Assembly: GCF_000309385.1 (NCBI RefSeq)
Contig: NZ_JH976537.1
Span: 4,960,795-5,024,794, forward strand
DNA length: 64,000 bases
Direction of reading: 5' to 3'
Source: Nodosilinea nodulosa PCC 7104
Lineage (GTDB): Bacteria > Cyanobacteriota > Cyanobacteriia > Phormidesmidales > Phormidesmidaceae
A model generated the notes under the pieces. It was given only the letters and a program-made list of their open reading frames with translations, did no database searches and was not told the origin of the DNA. Both the position numbers and the translations under genes were made by a program. This document shows, piece after piece, positions 34,604 to 44,288 of the stretch; position 1 is the first letter of the stretch, and every line of letters starts with the position of its first letter.

Positions 34604-35182
34604 ATGACAACCAATATTCTGTCAAGCGAAGAGATTAAAAAGTCAATTTCCTGGGTCATTATTCTCAGCATTGCGCTCATTGTGCTGGGCGCGTTGGCCA
34701 TTATTTCGCCGATGATAGCGTCCGCCTTTTTCACCGCCACAATGGGGTGGATCGCCCTGATCAGCGGCATCGTAATGGTGGTTCAATCCTTTCGATCGCA
34801 CCCGGTAAGAGGGTTTTGGCTCAACCTGATTGTGGGTATTTTTTACGCAGTGGCTGGCCTCTATATTCTGTTTAACCTGGGGGCGGCGCTGCTGGCTCTG
34901 ACCCTGGCCTTCGGCATTTTGTTTGTCGTTGAAGGCATCTACACCATCATTGTGGGCTTTACCCAAAAGGCGGGCCACAGCATGTCGTGGCTGGTGGTGC
35001 TCAATGGCGTAGTGACGCTCATTCTCGGCATCATGGTGCTCAACCGCTGGCCGATCAGCGCCCTCTGGCTGATCGGCCTGTACGTCGGCATTAGCCTGTT
35101 GCTGAGCGGCCTCAGCCTGCTGGCCGCCGCCCTGGCCGCCCGCAAGGCCATGGCCGATGCTCCCCCGACTGAGGCCAGCTAG
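34604..35182 (+). CDS. HdeD-family (DUF308) membrane protein
   Basis: The 192-residue protein has six hydrophobic segments in three pairs. One example is WIALISGIVMVVQSF near residue 47. It ends in a short Ala-rich tail. HdeD proteins protect enteric bacteria against acid at high cell density; the cyanobacterial role is unknown. AGAGGAAAC upstream of the ATG supports the start. It closes the plus-strand arginine/cyanophycin stretch, where ammonium release could affect pH, but no direct link is shown. Confidence 0.8.
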   Translation: MTTNILSSEEIKKSISWVIILSIALIVLGALAIISPMIASAFFTATMGWIALISGIVMVVQSFRSHPVRGFWLNLIVGIFYAVAGLYILFNLGAALLALTLAFGILFVVEGIYTIIVGFTQKAGHSMSWLVVLNGVVTLILGIMVLNRWPISALWLIGLYVGISLLLSGLSLLAAALAARKAMADAPPTEAS

Positions 35183-35264
35183 AGACCGCACCAGACTCGG
35201 GCAGGCCGTATTTTGAGGCCTGCCCGATCGCGTGAATAGCCCTGAAAAAATTCCTAAGAAAAGA

Positions 35265-36494
35265 TTACTGAAAGTAGAAAAACGTTGCCTGCAGCACTCC
35301 AATCGCAAACCCTAAAATGCCGCCCAGATTGACAATCGCCTGGAGCTCACTGCGCACAATGCCCTGAATCGCCATCTCCAGCTCCTTGGGCGAGGTGCCG
35401 CGCACCCGGTCGATAATCACCTGGTCGATGTTGAGAATAGGAATAATTTGCGCCACCAGCGACTCTAAATCGCGCTCCAGGTAGCGCTCCAAAATGAGCG
35501 CCAGCTCTTCGCTGACCGGGTCCAGCGATTGGGTGATAACGGCTGAATTTTGCAGGCGGTTAAGCAGTTGGGTAGCCAGCATTTCCCAGTTCACCGAAGC
35601 GCCCAGACCGCGCACAAACTCTGGACCCAGGGTGCGAATGTAGCCCTGGATTGACTCGCGCAGGTTGCGGCGCACCTGGCGCACGGTGGACACCGGCAGG
35701 TTTTGTAGCGACACCCGCTGCAGCGACTCTTGCAGGCGTTTTTTGAGCTGTAGGGCCACGGTCAGCTCGGCAATGCGGGTGTTGCTGACCTCCCGCTCGT
35801 CGAGGCAAAAGGCCCGCAGGCGGCCCAGGGCATTGCGGACCCCAAACAGGTTGGCCACCACCCAGTAGGTGCCGCTGGTGCGCTCGCGAAAGATGGTGTC
35901 AATGACTTGAATGTTGCGATCGGTGAGAAAGTCGATCACAAGCTGGCGCAGCTTATCGGGGGGAAATACCCCTGTGAGCAGCCAGGTGGCAATCTGGTCG
36001 GCCTGATCCGGGGTAAGCCTAAAGTCAATCAGCACCTGGTCAAAGAGCTGATTGAGCTGGGGTTCTAAAAAGTCGTCGCGGCGCGCCCAAACCCGAATCA
36101 GCCGGGGCAGCGATTTGCCAAACAGATCCTCCAGAATGGCCCCGGCAATCTTGGCGGTACGCGCCTGGGCGCGGCTCTGCACCTGGTCGAGGGCCAGCTG
36201 CAAGAGCCACTTGATGGCGGCCTGGGTGCGATCGGTCTGCAGCAGGCGGCGGGCCAGGTTTTGCAGCTCCTCCGGCGTGAGTAGCGACCCCATAATCGTG
36301 TCTGAAATGCGTTTGGCCAGCCGCTCCTGGTTGCTGGGTATCAGCCCTGGGGTAAAGGGCAGGCGCCGCGTTCCCAGGTAGATAGGGCGGTAGGGGCGAA
36401 ACAGCATTTTGATGGCGATGTCATTGGTGCAGTAGCCAATGACGCCGCCCACGATCGGTGGAGCCAGCAGTAGCCACAGCTCAGACCCGGTCAT
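35265..36494 (-). CDS. DUF445 membrane protein
   Basis: The 409-residue protein opens [20 protein letters not shown] with a membrane helix, followed by [14 protein letters not shown]. It then has a long helical region rich in Leu, Arg and Gln and a second C-terminal helix ([18 protein letters not shown]). This two-anchor layout is that of DUF445 (YheB-like) proteins of unknown function. Its start overlaps the end of menG by 14 bp, so the two are translationally coupled. Confidence 0.85.
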   Translation of the reverse strand: MTGSELWLLLAPPIVGGVIGYCTNDIAIKMLFRPYRPIYLGTRRLPFTPGLIPSNQERLAKRISDTIMGSLLTPEELQNLARRLLQTDRTQAAIKWLLQLALDQVQSRAQARTAKIAGAILEDLFGKSLPRLIRVWARRDDFLEPQLNQLFDQVLIDFRLTPDQADQIATWLLTGVFPPDKLRQLVIDFLTDRNIQVIDTIFRERTSGTYWVVANLFGVRNALGRLRAFCLDEREVSNTRIAELTVALQLKKRLQESLQRVSLQNLPVSTVRQVRRNLRESIQGYIRTLGPEFVRGLGASVNWEMLATQLLNRLQNSAVITQSLDPVSEELALILERYLERDLESLVAQIIPILNIDQVIIDRVRGTSPKELEMAIQGIVRSELQAIVNLGGILGFAIGVLQATFFYFQ

Positions 36495-37242
36495 GGCGAC
36501 CTACCACCAACACCCCCATCAGCTCACCGGCAATGGGGTAGTGAACCGCCTGCCCAAACCCGGCCCGGCGGGCCAGGGCCACCTGCTCTGGCCCGTCGGG
36601 GAAGCGATCGACGCTGGGGCCGATGTAGGCATACTCCTCGGTGAGGCCCATTTGCTCGGCGGCGGGCACCACCAGGGCATCGAGATACCAGCGCTGAAAC
36701 TGCTCGGCCAGCCAGCCCTGGGGCCGATGAAAGTCGAGGATGGCGGCGGTGGCGCCGGGTTTGAGCACCCGATGCAGCTCGGTCAGCCCCTGGGGAATAT
36801 CGGTGAGATTGCGCAGGCCGTAGCCCATGGTGGCGGCATCAAAGGTGCTGGCCTCAAAGGGCAGAGCCAGAGCATCGCCCTGCACCCAGTGCGGCTGCGT
36901 TGGCAGGGGCGCCCGGCGCGATCGCCCCTCGGCCACCGCCAGCAGCTCTGCCGAAAAATCGAGGCCATAGACTTTACCCGTTGTCCCCACGGCCTGGGCC
37001 AGCATGAGAGCCATGTCGCCGCTGCCGCAGCACACATCAAGGGCGGTCTGCCCAGGGGCAGCGCCGCTCCAGCGCACGGCCATGCGCTTCCAGACCCGGT
37101 GCAGGCCAAAGCTCAGCCGCTCATTGAGGCTGTCGTAGACCGGGGCAATGCGATCGAAGAGCCCCTGAATATCGGTGGCAGTGAGAGGGGATGACTGAAG
37201 AGGGGCCACGGTAAATACGGCGGTTACGGTAAAATAGGCCAA
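36481..37242 (-). CDS. menG: Demethylmenaquinone/2-phytyl-1,4-naphthoquinone methyltransferase
   Basis: The 253-residue SAM-dependent methyltransferase shows [21 protein letters not shown] near residue 30. [16 protein letters not shown] near 69 is the SAM site, with [15 protein letters not shown] near 136 and ILDFHRPQG near 165. This is the UbiE/MenG family; in cyanobacteria it carries out the last step of phylloquinone synthesis for photosystem I. A GTG at 37209 ([15 protein letters not shown]) is an alternative start and may be the true one, since the preceding residues are not family-like. It is coupled to DUF445. Confidence 0.9.
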   Translation of the reverse strand: MAYFTVTAVFTVAPLQSSPLTATDIQGLFDRIAPVYDSLNERLSFGLHRVWKRMAVRWSGAAPGQTALDVCCGSGDMALMLAQAVGTTGKVYGLDFSAELLAVAEGRSRRAPLPTQPHWVQGDALALPFEASTFDAATMGYGLRNLTDIPQGLTELHRVLKPGATAAILDFHRPQGWLAEQFQRWYLDALVVPAAEQMGLTEEYAYIGPSVDRFPDGPEQVALARRAGFGQAVHYPIAGELMGVLVVGRHDRV

Positions 37243-37349
37243 CCTTTACTGTAGCGCTGCTCCTGGGACTCAGCCAGGGTATTTCGTAGTGTTTGTTACA
37301 TTGCTTCCATTGCCCGTCCCGGCCCCTTGCCCCTACAGGCCCATTGCTC

Positions 37350-37874
37350 CTATAAGGTATCGCAGTTGGCAATCTGCACCTGCCCGGCCACCGCGACCGG
37401 GGTGGGTGAGGGGGTAGTTGCTGCACTACCCTGGCAGATGACGGTGGCCAGCCTGGTGCTGCCGCCGGGGTCTACGGTGCTAAAGACGACCCCCGCATAG
37501 CCCCGCAGGGCGGGGTTGAGCGGAATCGCCTGGGTGCTCGTCATCTTCAGCCCGCTGGCCTGGGAGGTAATGGCGTAGGTGTAGTCCGCCGGGGCGTTTT
37601 GATTGGCAAAACCCAGTTCACCGATGGATGTGGCAAAGCGATCGTTTTCCACAAAGAACGCCTGCTGCGCCCGGTTGACCACGCCAATGTACACCAGCAC
37701 CCTGGCCTGCTTGGACTTGGCGGCTTGGCTTAAAAAGCTGGGTAGGGCCAGGCTCGCCAAAACGCCCAGGATCGCCACCACTACCAGCATCTCGATTAGG
37801 GTGAAGCCCCCCTGGGTGGAGCTCCAACGGCGGCTGCAGGGCTTAGGGGCAGAACGATAGAGGGGAACAGCCAT
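37350..37874 (-). CDS. Type IV pilin-like protein
   Basis: The 174-residue protein has the class III signal GGFTLIEMLVVVAILGVLAS starting near residue 22. The Gly before Phe is the prepilin peptidase site and Glu+5 is present. A globular domain with YTYAITSQASGLKM and a C-terminal Cys pair (VICQGS and ANCDTL) follows. It resembles cyanobacterial type IV pilin-like (G/H) minor pilins, assembled in the plasma membrane for motility, adhesion or DNA uptake. No other pilus genes are adjacent. Confidence 0.85.
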   Translation of the reverse strand: MAVPLYRSAPKPCSRRWSSTQGGFTLIEMLVVVAILGVLASLALPSFLSQAAKSKQARVLVYIGVVNRAQQAFFVENDRFATSIGELGFANQNAPADYTYAITSQASGLKMTSTQAIPLNPALRGYAGVVFSTVDPGGSTRLATVICQGSAATTPSPTPVAVAGQVQIANCDTL

Positions 37875-38074
37875 CGCAAAAACAGGCCGGGAGAGATTGC
37901 CCTACTCTCTACGCAATTTCTCGGAGGCAACAGAGTAGAATCTCTCAGCTTTACCTGAGCTTTAAGAATGCCCTGGCCATCCCTAGGGCTGAAATTATTC
38001 TCCAGCCAGCCCCCAGCCCCAGCGATCGGGCGCCTAGCTCTACCAAAACGGTCTAAACTGTCAGACTATACCCA

Positions 38075-39109
38075 TTGAACCTGAGCGATTTGGACACCTT
38101 GCCCCCTACCTCTACCAACCCTAATGCCCTGCGCGTGTTTATGACAGGGGCTAGCGGCTGCATCGGTCACTATATTCTAGATCTGCTGCTGGAGAGCGAT
38201 CGCTACGAGCTGTTTTTGCTGCTGCGCCACCCCGAGAAGCTGCGGCTACCGGTGCAAAACAATGCCAGGGTGCACATTCTGCGCGGGGGGCTGGAGGATA
38301 TTGATCCGTTCGTCGATCTGCTGCCCACCATCGACATCGCCATTTTGACGGCGGCAGCCTGGGGCGGTGACGCCAGCTACGTCGATGCTATCAATGTCGA
38401 TGCCAATTTGAGGCTGATGGCCCACCTCGCCCCCCAGCGCTGCCAGCAAATTATCTACTTCTCCACCGCCAGCATTTTGAACCAGCAGAGCGACCCCCTG
38501 CCCGAGGCTGGCAGTATCGGCACCGAATACATTCGCAGTAAGTACGAATGCCACCACCGCCTCAGCGAGCTGGCGGTGTACGACAAAATCACTACGGTGT
38601 TTCCCACCCTCGTGTTTGGGGGCGACAAGGAAAAGCCCTCCTCATTTATTTCAGCCGGGCTCAAGGATGTCACCCGCTGGGTGGGGCTGGTGCGCTTTTT
38701 CCGGGCCGATGCGGGGTTTCACTTCGCCCATGCCCAGGACATTGCCACCGTGGTCAACTACCTGGTTGAGCACCCGTCCACCGAGGGCTACCGAGAATAC
38801 GTGCTGGGCAACCCGCCGCTGACGGTAAACCAGGCTGTAGAGCAAATTTGCGACTATTTTGGTCAGCGCATCTGGTTTCGCATTCCGCTGTCGATGTGGC
38901 TAGCCGATGTGCTGATTAAAGTGTTTCGGGTGCAGATGGCGCCGTGGGACTATTTCTGTCTGCGCTACCGTCACTTTGTCTACGCTGGGGTTGTCAGTCC
39001 GGCCAGCTTTGGCATGGAGCCCTACTGCTCGACCCTGGCGGACCTGCTGCGGGTACATGGTATTCCTGGGGTAAAGCGGATGAGAAAGGTGAGGGGATCG
39101 GAAAAGTAG
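38075..39109 (+). CDS. NAD(P)-dependent epimerase/dehydratase (extended SDR) protein
   Basis: The 344-residue protein has the NAD motif VFMTGASGCIGHYILD near residue 22 and AAAWGGDASYVDAINVDA near 91. YFSTASILN near 128 and the YIRSKYECH active-site region near 149 complete the catalytic set. The C-terminal half holds a hydrophobic stretch near 265-285. It is an extended short-chain dehydrogenase acting on a nucleotide sugar or similar substrate. The start is a TTG at 38075; the true start could lie slightly downstream. The gene stands alone and faces sppA. Confidence 0.75.
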   Translation: MNLSDLDTLPPTSTNPNALRVFMTGASGCIGHYILDLLLESDRYELFLLLRHPEKLRLPVQNNARVHILRGGLEDIDPFVDLLPTIDIAILTAAAWGGDASYVDAINVDANLRLMAHLAPQRCQQIIYFSTASILNQQSDPLPEAGSIGTEYIRSKYECHHRLSELAVYDKITTVFPTLVFGGDKEKPSSFISAGLKDVTRWVGLVRFFRADAGFHFAHAQDIATVVNYLVEHPSTEGYREYVLGNPPLTVNQAVEQICDYFGQRIWFRIPLSMWLADVLIKVFRVQMAPWDYFCLRYRHFVYAGVVSPASFGMEPYCSTLADLLRVHGIPGVKRMRKVRGSEK

Positions 39110-39202
39110 GGCGAGCCGATCTAGCCCAAGTTGGAACCCTTGCTCTTTTCCAAGCGCCGTCTTCCGTACGCCGTCCTCCAGGCGCTGGCCCAGGTTGGCT
39201 CT

Positions 39203-41041
39203 CTACTTCAGCACCAGTCGGTAGGGCATCAGCGAATAAATACCGCGGGGATCGTCAAAGGCTCGGATCATGTGGGTGTCGTCGACAAACTGTAGCACCT
39301 GGCTGGTGAGGGGATCGTGGGCGGCCGCTCGGACGGTTTGACCGCCCAGGAAAAACCTTAGGAACTGCTGCCATTCGTCGGGTTTAGGGTATTCTTGCAG
39401 GCGCCAGTCGTCGCCCAGGTCGGCGAGTTTGGCGGCGGTGGCGATCGCCGCATCTACCCCCCCCAGCTCATCCACTAGGCCCAGATCTAGGGCCGCCTTA
39501 CCCGACCACACCCGCCCCTGGGCCAGATCGGCCACCTTCGGACGAGGCAGGCCGCGCCCCTCGGCCACCCGGTCTAAAAAGCCGTCGTAGATGGTGTCCA
39601 CAGTCCGCTGCAAAATGGCGAGTTCGGCCTTGGTCTTGGGCCGAGTGTTGGAGTAAATATCGGCTAGCTCAGCGGTTTTCACCCCGTCCCAGCTGACCCC
39701 CACCTTATTGCCCAGGCCCTGTAAATTGAGAAAAATACCAAACACCCCAATCGACCCCGTGATGGTGGTGGGCTCAGCGACGATCGCATCGGCCTGGGAG
39801 GAAATCCAGTAGCCCCCGGAGGCCGCCACGTCGCCCATGGACACCACCACTGGTTTCCCCGCCTTCTGCACCAGCTGAAGCTCCCGCAGAATCACCTCCG
39901 AGGCGGTGGCGCTGCCGCCGGGGCTGTTGACCCGCAGCACCACCGCCTTAACCTTGTCGTCCTGGCGCAGCTGGCGCAGCTGGTGGGCCAGGGCATTGCC
40001 CGCAATTACTCCGGCTTGGCCAAACTCGCTGTCGTCCCCGCCATCGACGATGGGGCCTTCGGCGTACACCAGGGCCACCTGGCGGTCGGAGCGGCGGCTG
40101 GTTAAAGGGTCATCTACGGCTTTGGCGTAGCCGGCCAGACTAATCTGGCGAAAGTCGAGGTCGTCCTCGTTGTCGTCGGATTTATCTTCCCCGGTGAGGC
40201 CCCTGAGGGCGGCAATCACCTCGTCTTCGTAGGCGATCGCATCGACAAACTTCTGGGTTTTAGCCTCCTGCCCAAACAAAAATCCCTGGGTATTGGCCAC
40301 GGTCTGCATCTGCTGGGGAGACAGCTTTCGGGGCGCGGCGGCGGTGGCCAGCAGATTCTGCCACACATCCCCCAGCAGCCGCTGGGTCTGCTCCTGCTCC
40401 TCAGGGCTCATGGTGTTGCGAATTAGCGGCTCCACCGCCGACTTGTACTTGCCCACCCGCGTCACCTGCACCCCTACCCCCAGTTTCTTCAGGGCGTCCG
40501 CCTGGTACATGGTTTCGGCGTAGAGGCCGTTCATCTCAACTTCGCCAAAGGGGTTGAGGTATACTGTATCGGCCAGGGAGGCCAGGGCATACTCCCGCTC
40601 ATCCCAGGAGATGTCGTAGGCCAAAACGGGCTTCCCCGCGGCCTTAAAAGCCTGTATCGCCGGGTAAATTTCCGCCTGGCTGGCCAGCCCGGTGCCCATG
40701 CCAGCGCCACCCTTGAGGTACAGGGCCGCTACGCGATCGTCGGTGGCAGCCGCCTTGAGGGCAAGCACCGCCTGGCGCAGGGTTAGCTCCCCGGCAGGCT
40801 GGCCGCCGAACACGATCGCGCTCGGATCGATGGCCCCAATGGAGTCAGGAATGACCGTAGAGAGGTCGTAGACCAGCACGGTATCTTTCTCTATGGTGGG
40901 GGCATCACTGCCTTTGCTCAGGTTGGCCACCAGCACCCCCACCAGCCCCACGGCGCCCAGGGTCAGCAAAAACCCCAGCAGCAAACAAAACAAAATGGAC
41001 CCGGTCAGACTGGCCAGGGTGTACTTCAAAAACTGCCGCAT
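39203..41041 (-). CDS. sppA: Signal peptide peptidase SppA (protease IV)
   Basis: The 612-residue S49 peptidase has an N-terminal membrane anchor (MRQFLKYTLASLTGSILFCL) and two tandem domains. The catalytic Lys lies in TRVGKYKSAVEPLIR near residue 200. The catalytic Ser lies in MGDVAASGGYWISS near 405, followed by TITGSIGVFG. The length matches the double-domain 67-kDa SppA. It degrades signal peptides in the membrane and, in cyanobacteria, has been linked to light-harvesting turnover. ATG at 41041 is preferred to GTG at 41050. The upstream gene on the same strand is a short tatA, 32 bp away. Confidence 0.9.
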   Translation of the reverse strand: MRQFLKYTLASLTGSILFCLLLGFLLTLGAVGLVGVLVANLSKGSDAPTIEKDTVLVYDLSTVIPDSIGAIDPSAIVFGGQPAGELTLRQAVLALKAAATDDRVAALYLKGGAGMGTGLASQAEIYPAIQAFKAAGKPVLAYDISWDEREYALASLADTVYLNPFGEVEMNGLYAETMYQADALKKLGVGVQVTRVGKYKSAVEPLIRNTMSPEEQEQTQRLLGDVWQNLLATAAAPRKLSPQQMQTVANTQGFLFGQEAKTQKFVDAIAYEDEVIAALRGLTGEDKSDDNEDDLDFRQISLAGYAKAVDDPLTSRRSDRQVALVYAEGPIVDGGDDSEFGQAGVIAGNALAHQLRQLRQDDKVKAVVLRVNSPGGSATASEVILRELQLVQKAGKPVVVSMGDVAASGGYWISSQADAIVAEPTTITGSIGVFGIFLNLQGLGNKVGVSWDGVKTAELADIYSNTRPKTKAELAILQRTVDTIYDGFLDRVAEGRGLPRPKVADLAQGRVWSGKAALDLGLVDELGGVDAAIATAAKLADLGDDWRLQEYPKPDEWQQFLRFFLGGQTVRAAAHDPLTSQVLQFVDDTHMIRAFDDPRGIYSLMPYRLVLK

Positions 41042-41073
41042 GGAGATCACGCTAGGGGATAGGGTTGGCCAAA

Positions 41074-41271
41074 CTACCGATACACGTCGGCGTCTTCGGC
41101 ATCCTCGTAGGCATCGAGGGCCTCGTCATCGGGAGTCTGACTCATTTCATCTTTAAAGCCGCGCAGGGTTTTGCCCAAAGCGCTGCCCAGTTCAGGAATT
41201 TTTTTGGGGCCAAAGATGAGCACAGCCACCCCAATGACAAGCACAACTTCAGTCCAGCCGAGGTTAAACAT
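41074..41271 (-). CDS. tatA: Short TatA-type twin-arginine translocase subunit
   Basis: The 65-residue protein begins MFNLGWTEVVLVIGVAVLIF, continues GPKKIPELGSALGKTLRGFK and has an acidic tail. It is the compact TatA form, distinct from the longer paralogue at 20264-20635. It should form the pore oligomer of the Tat system in the thylakoid or plasma membrane. sppA follows after 32 bp on the same strand, so the pair probably forms an export and signal-peptide clean-up unit. Confidence 0.9.
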   Translation of the reverse strand: MFNLGWTEVVLVIGVAVLIFGPKKIPELGSALGKTLRGFKDEMSQTPDDEALDAYEDAEDADVYR

Positions 41272-41335
41272 GGTGGTAGCAAAGGTTGGAGGTTTGTTTC
41301 ACTATACAGCCTGAAACCAGAGCCGAGGAGATTAC

Positions 41336-42553
41336 CTACACCGTTGCCGCCGCCTCAGGGGCAGCCTCGGGGGCAAAGCGGAACCCCGCCTGCCGAATCC
41401 GGTCCATCGCCACGGCCAGGCGATCGCAGTCGGCAATCAGGCTGACGCGAATGTAGCCGTCCCCGCCGGGGCCAAAGGCATTGCCTGGGGTGACCACCAC
41501 CCCGGTTTCCTGCAAGACCGCCAGGGCAAAATCGGTCGAGGTGGTGCCGACAGGGCAGGGCACCCACAGATACATGGTGGCCTGGGGTTTATCCACCGTC
41601 CAGCCCAGGGAGGCAAACTCGTCGATCAAAAAGTCGCGGCGGCTAGAGTAGCGCTGCTGCACCTCCTCCAGGTAGCGATCGGGCAGAGACAGGGCCGTTT
41701 CCGCCGCCCGCTGTAGGGCCGCAAAAATGCCGTAGTCCAGGTTGGTCTTCAGAGTGCGCAGGCCCTGAATAATGTGGGAGTTACCTACCACAAAGCCCAC
41801 CCGCCAGCCGGCCATGTTGTAGGTTTTCGACAGGGTGTGAAACTCCACCCCCACCTCCTTGCCGCCGGGAATTTCCAGCAGGCTGGTGGGCTGGTAGCCG
41901 TCAAAGGCCAGCTCGGCGTAGCAGAGGTCGTGCACCAGCAGAATCTGATGCCGGTGGGCAAACTCCACCGCGCGCTCAAAAAATGACCGGGGCGCCGTGG
42001 CGGCGGTGGGGTTGTTGGGATAGTTAAAGAACAGCGCCTTGGCCCGCTGGGCCACCTCCACCGGAATGGCGTCAAAATCGATCAGCCATTGGTTGGCGGG
42101 GGTGAGGCGCAGATTATAGATCTCGGCTCCGGCGATGGCAGGGCCGCGAAAGTGAGCCGGGTAGGCCGGGGTGGGCACCAGCACCAGGTCGCCAGGGTTG
42201 ATAAAGGCCATGGCCAGGTGGGTAATCCCCTCCTTAGATCCCAGCAGTGGCAGGGCCTCGGCGGTGGGGTCGAGGGCCACTCCGTAGCGGCGGCGGTACC
42301 AGTCGGTAATGGCGGTGCGAAAGCTGGCAGTCCCCTCAAAGGGCGGATAGCCGTGGGTAGCGGCGTCGGCGATCGCCGCGTGGGCTGCCTCCACCACCGG
42401 GGCAGGGGTAGGGCCGTCAGGATTGCCCATGCCCAGGTCAATCAGGTCTAGCCCCTGCTCGCGGGCGCGAGCCTTGAGCTCATCGAGGCGGGCAAAGACG
42501 TAGGGAGGCAGGGCGCTGAGGCGATGGGCTGTGGGCATCCAGTCGAGGGTCAT
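41336..42553 (-). CDS. Class I/II PLP-dependent aminotransferase (DapL/alanine-aspartate type)
   Basis: The 405-residue protein has LDLIDLGMGNPDGPTP near residue 35, NYPNNPTAA near 180, DLCYAELAFDG near 212 and the PLP lysine in FHTLSKTYNMAGWRVG near 242. The C-terminal Arg region YIRVSLIADCDRL is present. It fits the LL-diaminopimelate/alanine aminotransferase subgroup. Its start overlaps the stop codon of the upstream GldA-like gene by 4 bp (ATGA), showing coupled translation. The exact amino acid pair is not predictable. Confidence 0.8.
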   Translation of the reverse strand: MTLDWMPTAHRLSALPPYVFARLDELKARAREQGLDLIDLGMGNPDGPTPAPVVEAAHAAIADAATHGYPPFEGTASFRTAITDWYRRRYGVALDPTAEALPLLGSKEGITHLAMAFINPGDLVLVPTPAYPAHFRGPAIAGAEIYNLRLTPANQWLIDFDAIPVEVAQRAKALFFNYPNNPTAATAPRSFFERAVEFAHRHQILLVHDLCYAELAFDGYQPTSLLEIPGGKEVGVEFHTLSKTYNMAGWRVGFVVGNSHIIQGLRTLKTNLDYGIFAALQRAAETALSLPDRYLEEVQQRYSSRRDFLIDEFASLGWTVDKPQATMYLWVPCPVGTTSTDFALAVLQETGVVVTPGNAFGPGGDGYIRVSLIADCDRLAVAMDRIRQAGFRFAPEAAPEAAATV

Positions 42554-43713
42554 GGCTGCACCTCCGGGGCAACGCTAGCGGGACGAACGGGAGCGGCGGC
42601 GCGGTTTTTTTCGCGCAGTTCCGGGCACAGGGGCGACACCATGGCCGCCATCACCGCCTCCGGAGCCACCGTAAAGGGCAGGTGATGAATGTCAGACCCC
42701 TCACGGCAGGCAAAGGCCGCCGCCCGCTGCAAATCACCCAGGGAAATCTCTCCCAGGCCCAGGTCGGCCAGGGTTTGGGGCAGGCCAGCGGCGCGGTAAA
42801 AGGGCAACAGCTGCTGACGGGCGGCCCTGGCCAGGGCGGCATTCCCGCCCATTTCTTCTAGCCGCAGCTGCACCAAAATGCCGTAGGCCACCTTCTCGCC
42901 GTGGAGAATGCCGTGGCTAGCCGGAATCTGCGTTAACCCGTTATGCACCGCGTGGGCCGCCACCGTGCGGCACTGGGCGCCACCGACGCCGCCAACTACC
43001 CCGGCCAGCAGCACGGTGGCGTCGACCACCTCCTGCCATTCGGGGCCGCCCCAGTGGCGCAGGGCAGCGGGGGTCTTTTGCAGGAGAATGTCGCGCAGCA
43101 CCCGCGCCTGCTGCACCGCCGCCACAATCAGGGTTTGCTGGCTGGCCCCACTGCTGACAGCCGCTTCGTACCACTTGGCCAGGCCGTCGCCAATGCCCGC
43201 CACCAGGGTGCGGCGAGGGGCCGTGCGAATCAGGGCATAGTCGAGAATCAGCAGGCTGGGGCAGGTAGGCAGGGCCACATCGTAGCGAAAGGCCCCCTGG
43301 TCAGAATAGACATTGGACAGCGCTGTCCAGGCGGCGCAGGTGGCCCCAGAGGTGGGCACCGTCACCACCGGCTGCTGGATTTGATGGGCCAGCAGCTTGG
43401 CCGTATCCAGCGCCTTACCGCCGCCGACACCGATGACAACATCGGCCCGATGGTCGCTGGCGATCGCCCGCAACCGGGCCAGGCTGGCTTCACTACAGTC
43501 GCCGCCGTAGGTCGCCGTCTGGATGGCCATTCCCTCCTGGCTCAGGGCATCGAGCAGAGGCGCAATCAGGCTAAGGCTGTGGCTGCCGCCCACCATCAAA
43601 GGACGCTGGCCCAAACGGGCAATGGCAGACCCCTGGGCGGCCAAAATACCGTCACCGCGAACAACCTGAGCCGGGGCAATGGCAAGGGTGGGGAGGGGGG
43701 AGAGGGTGGTCAT
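42550..43713 (-). CDS. GldA-like iron-containing alcohol dehydrogenase family protein
   Basis: The 387-residue protein has the nucleotide motif VVIGVGGGKALDTAKLLA near residue 90. Metal ligands lie in AGIGDGLAKWYEA near 172, HAVHNGL near 253 and HGILHGEKVAYG near 268. This is the glycerol dehydrogenase-like branch of the Fe-ADH/DHQ-synthase superfamily. Many cyanobacterial members lack a known substrate. It is coupled by a 4-bp overlap to the aminotransferase, which suggests the two enzymes act in one pathway, for example converting a keto or hydroxy acid before transamination; this is inference. Confidence 0.8.
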   Translation of the reverse strand: MTTLSPLPTLAIAPAQVVRGDGILAAQGSAIARLGQRPLMVGGSHSLSLIAPLLDALSQEGMAIQTATYGGDCSEASLARLRAIASDHRADVVIGVGGGKALDTAKLLAHQIQQPVVTVPTSGATCAAWTALSNVYSDQGAFRYDVALPTCPSLLILDYALIRTAPRRTLVAGIGDGLAKWYEAAVSSGASQQTLIVAAVQQARVLRDILLQKTPAALRHWGGPEWQEVVDATVLLAGVVGGVGGAQCRTVAAHAVHNGLTQIPASHGILHGEKVAYGILVQLRLEEMGGNAALARAARQQLLPFYRAAGLPQTLADLGLGEISLGDLQRAAAFACREGSDIHHLPFTVAPEAVMAAMVSPLCPELREKNRAAAPVRPASVAPEVQP

Positions 43714-43784
43714 AGAGGATACGGGAGCGGATGGATGGGTAGGTAAATGGGGACGCGGGTGGAAAAGAGTAAAAGCAGAGAACG

Positions 43785-44288
43785 CTAGCTGGGGATGGGC
43801 CAGCTATCGCGGTTGATCTGCACCTGAAACGCATCCTCTGAGCCTTTGGGGGTGGGCTGAATTTGGCCCAGGTACAAAAGCCGGGAGATCCCCCCTGGCT
43901 CGTGGGCTAGGGTGCGGGCGCGAATGGTGGCTACCTGCCCCGGCAGACCCAGGCGGTAGGGCTTAAAGAGATTGCTGGCGGCCTGGTGCAGGGTGGCATC
44001 CAGAGTCTCCGGGTCCATCGTGTTGGGCACGGTGATCACAATCTGGCTGGCCCCGGAGTCGTAGACGGTGGCATAGGGCATGGCGCCGGGCACCGCCGTC
44101 CGGGTAAACGGCTCAAAGCTCAGACCCAGTAGCCCCACCGTGAGGACGGCCGCAAACCCCGTAGCCCCCACCAGGCGAAACCGAATGCCCCACTTGAAGA
44201 TAAAAGCCAGCACGGCCAGCACGGCCAGGGCCAGCGTACCGAGGGCAGCCCACTGAGTGGCGATCAAGAAATTGGCTGGGCTAAACAT
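43785..44288 (-). CDS. Ycf51 family protein
   Basis: The 167-residue protein has two N-terminal membrane helices (residues 8-30 and 38-58), with FKWGIRFRLVGATGF between them. A soluble domain containing PGAMPYATVYDSGASQIVI and LGQIQPTPKGSEDAFQVQIN follows. It matches Ycf51, a protein encoded in cyanobacteria and some red-algal plastids, function unknown, presumably in the thylakoid or plasma membrane. The gene stands alone. Confidence 0.85.
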   Translation of the reverse strand: MFSPANFLIATQWAALGTLALAVLAVLAFIFKWGIRFRLVGATGFAAVLTVGLLGLSFEPFTRTAVPGAMPYATVYDSGASQIVITVPNTMDPETLDATLHQAASNLFKPYRLGLPGQVATIRARTLAHEPGGISRLLYLGQIQPTPKGSEDAFQVQINRDSWPIPS

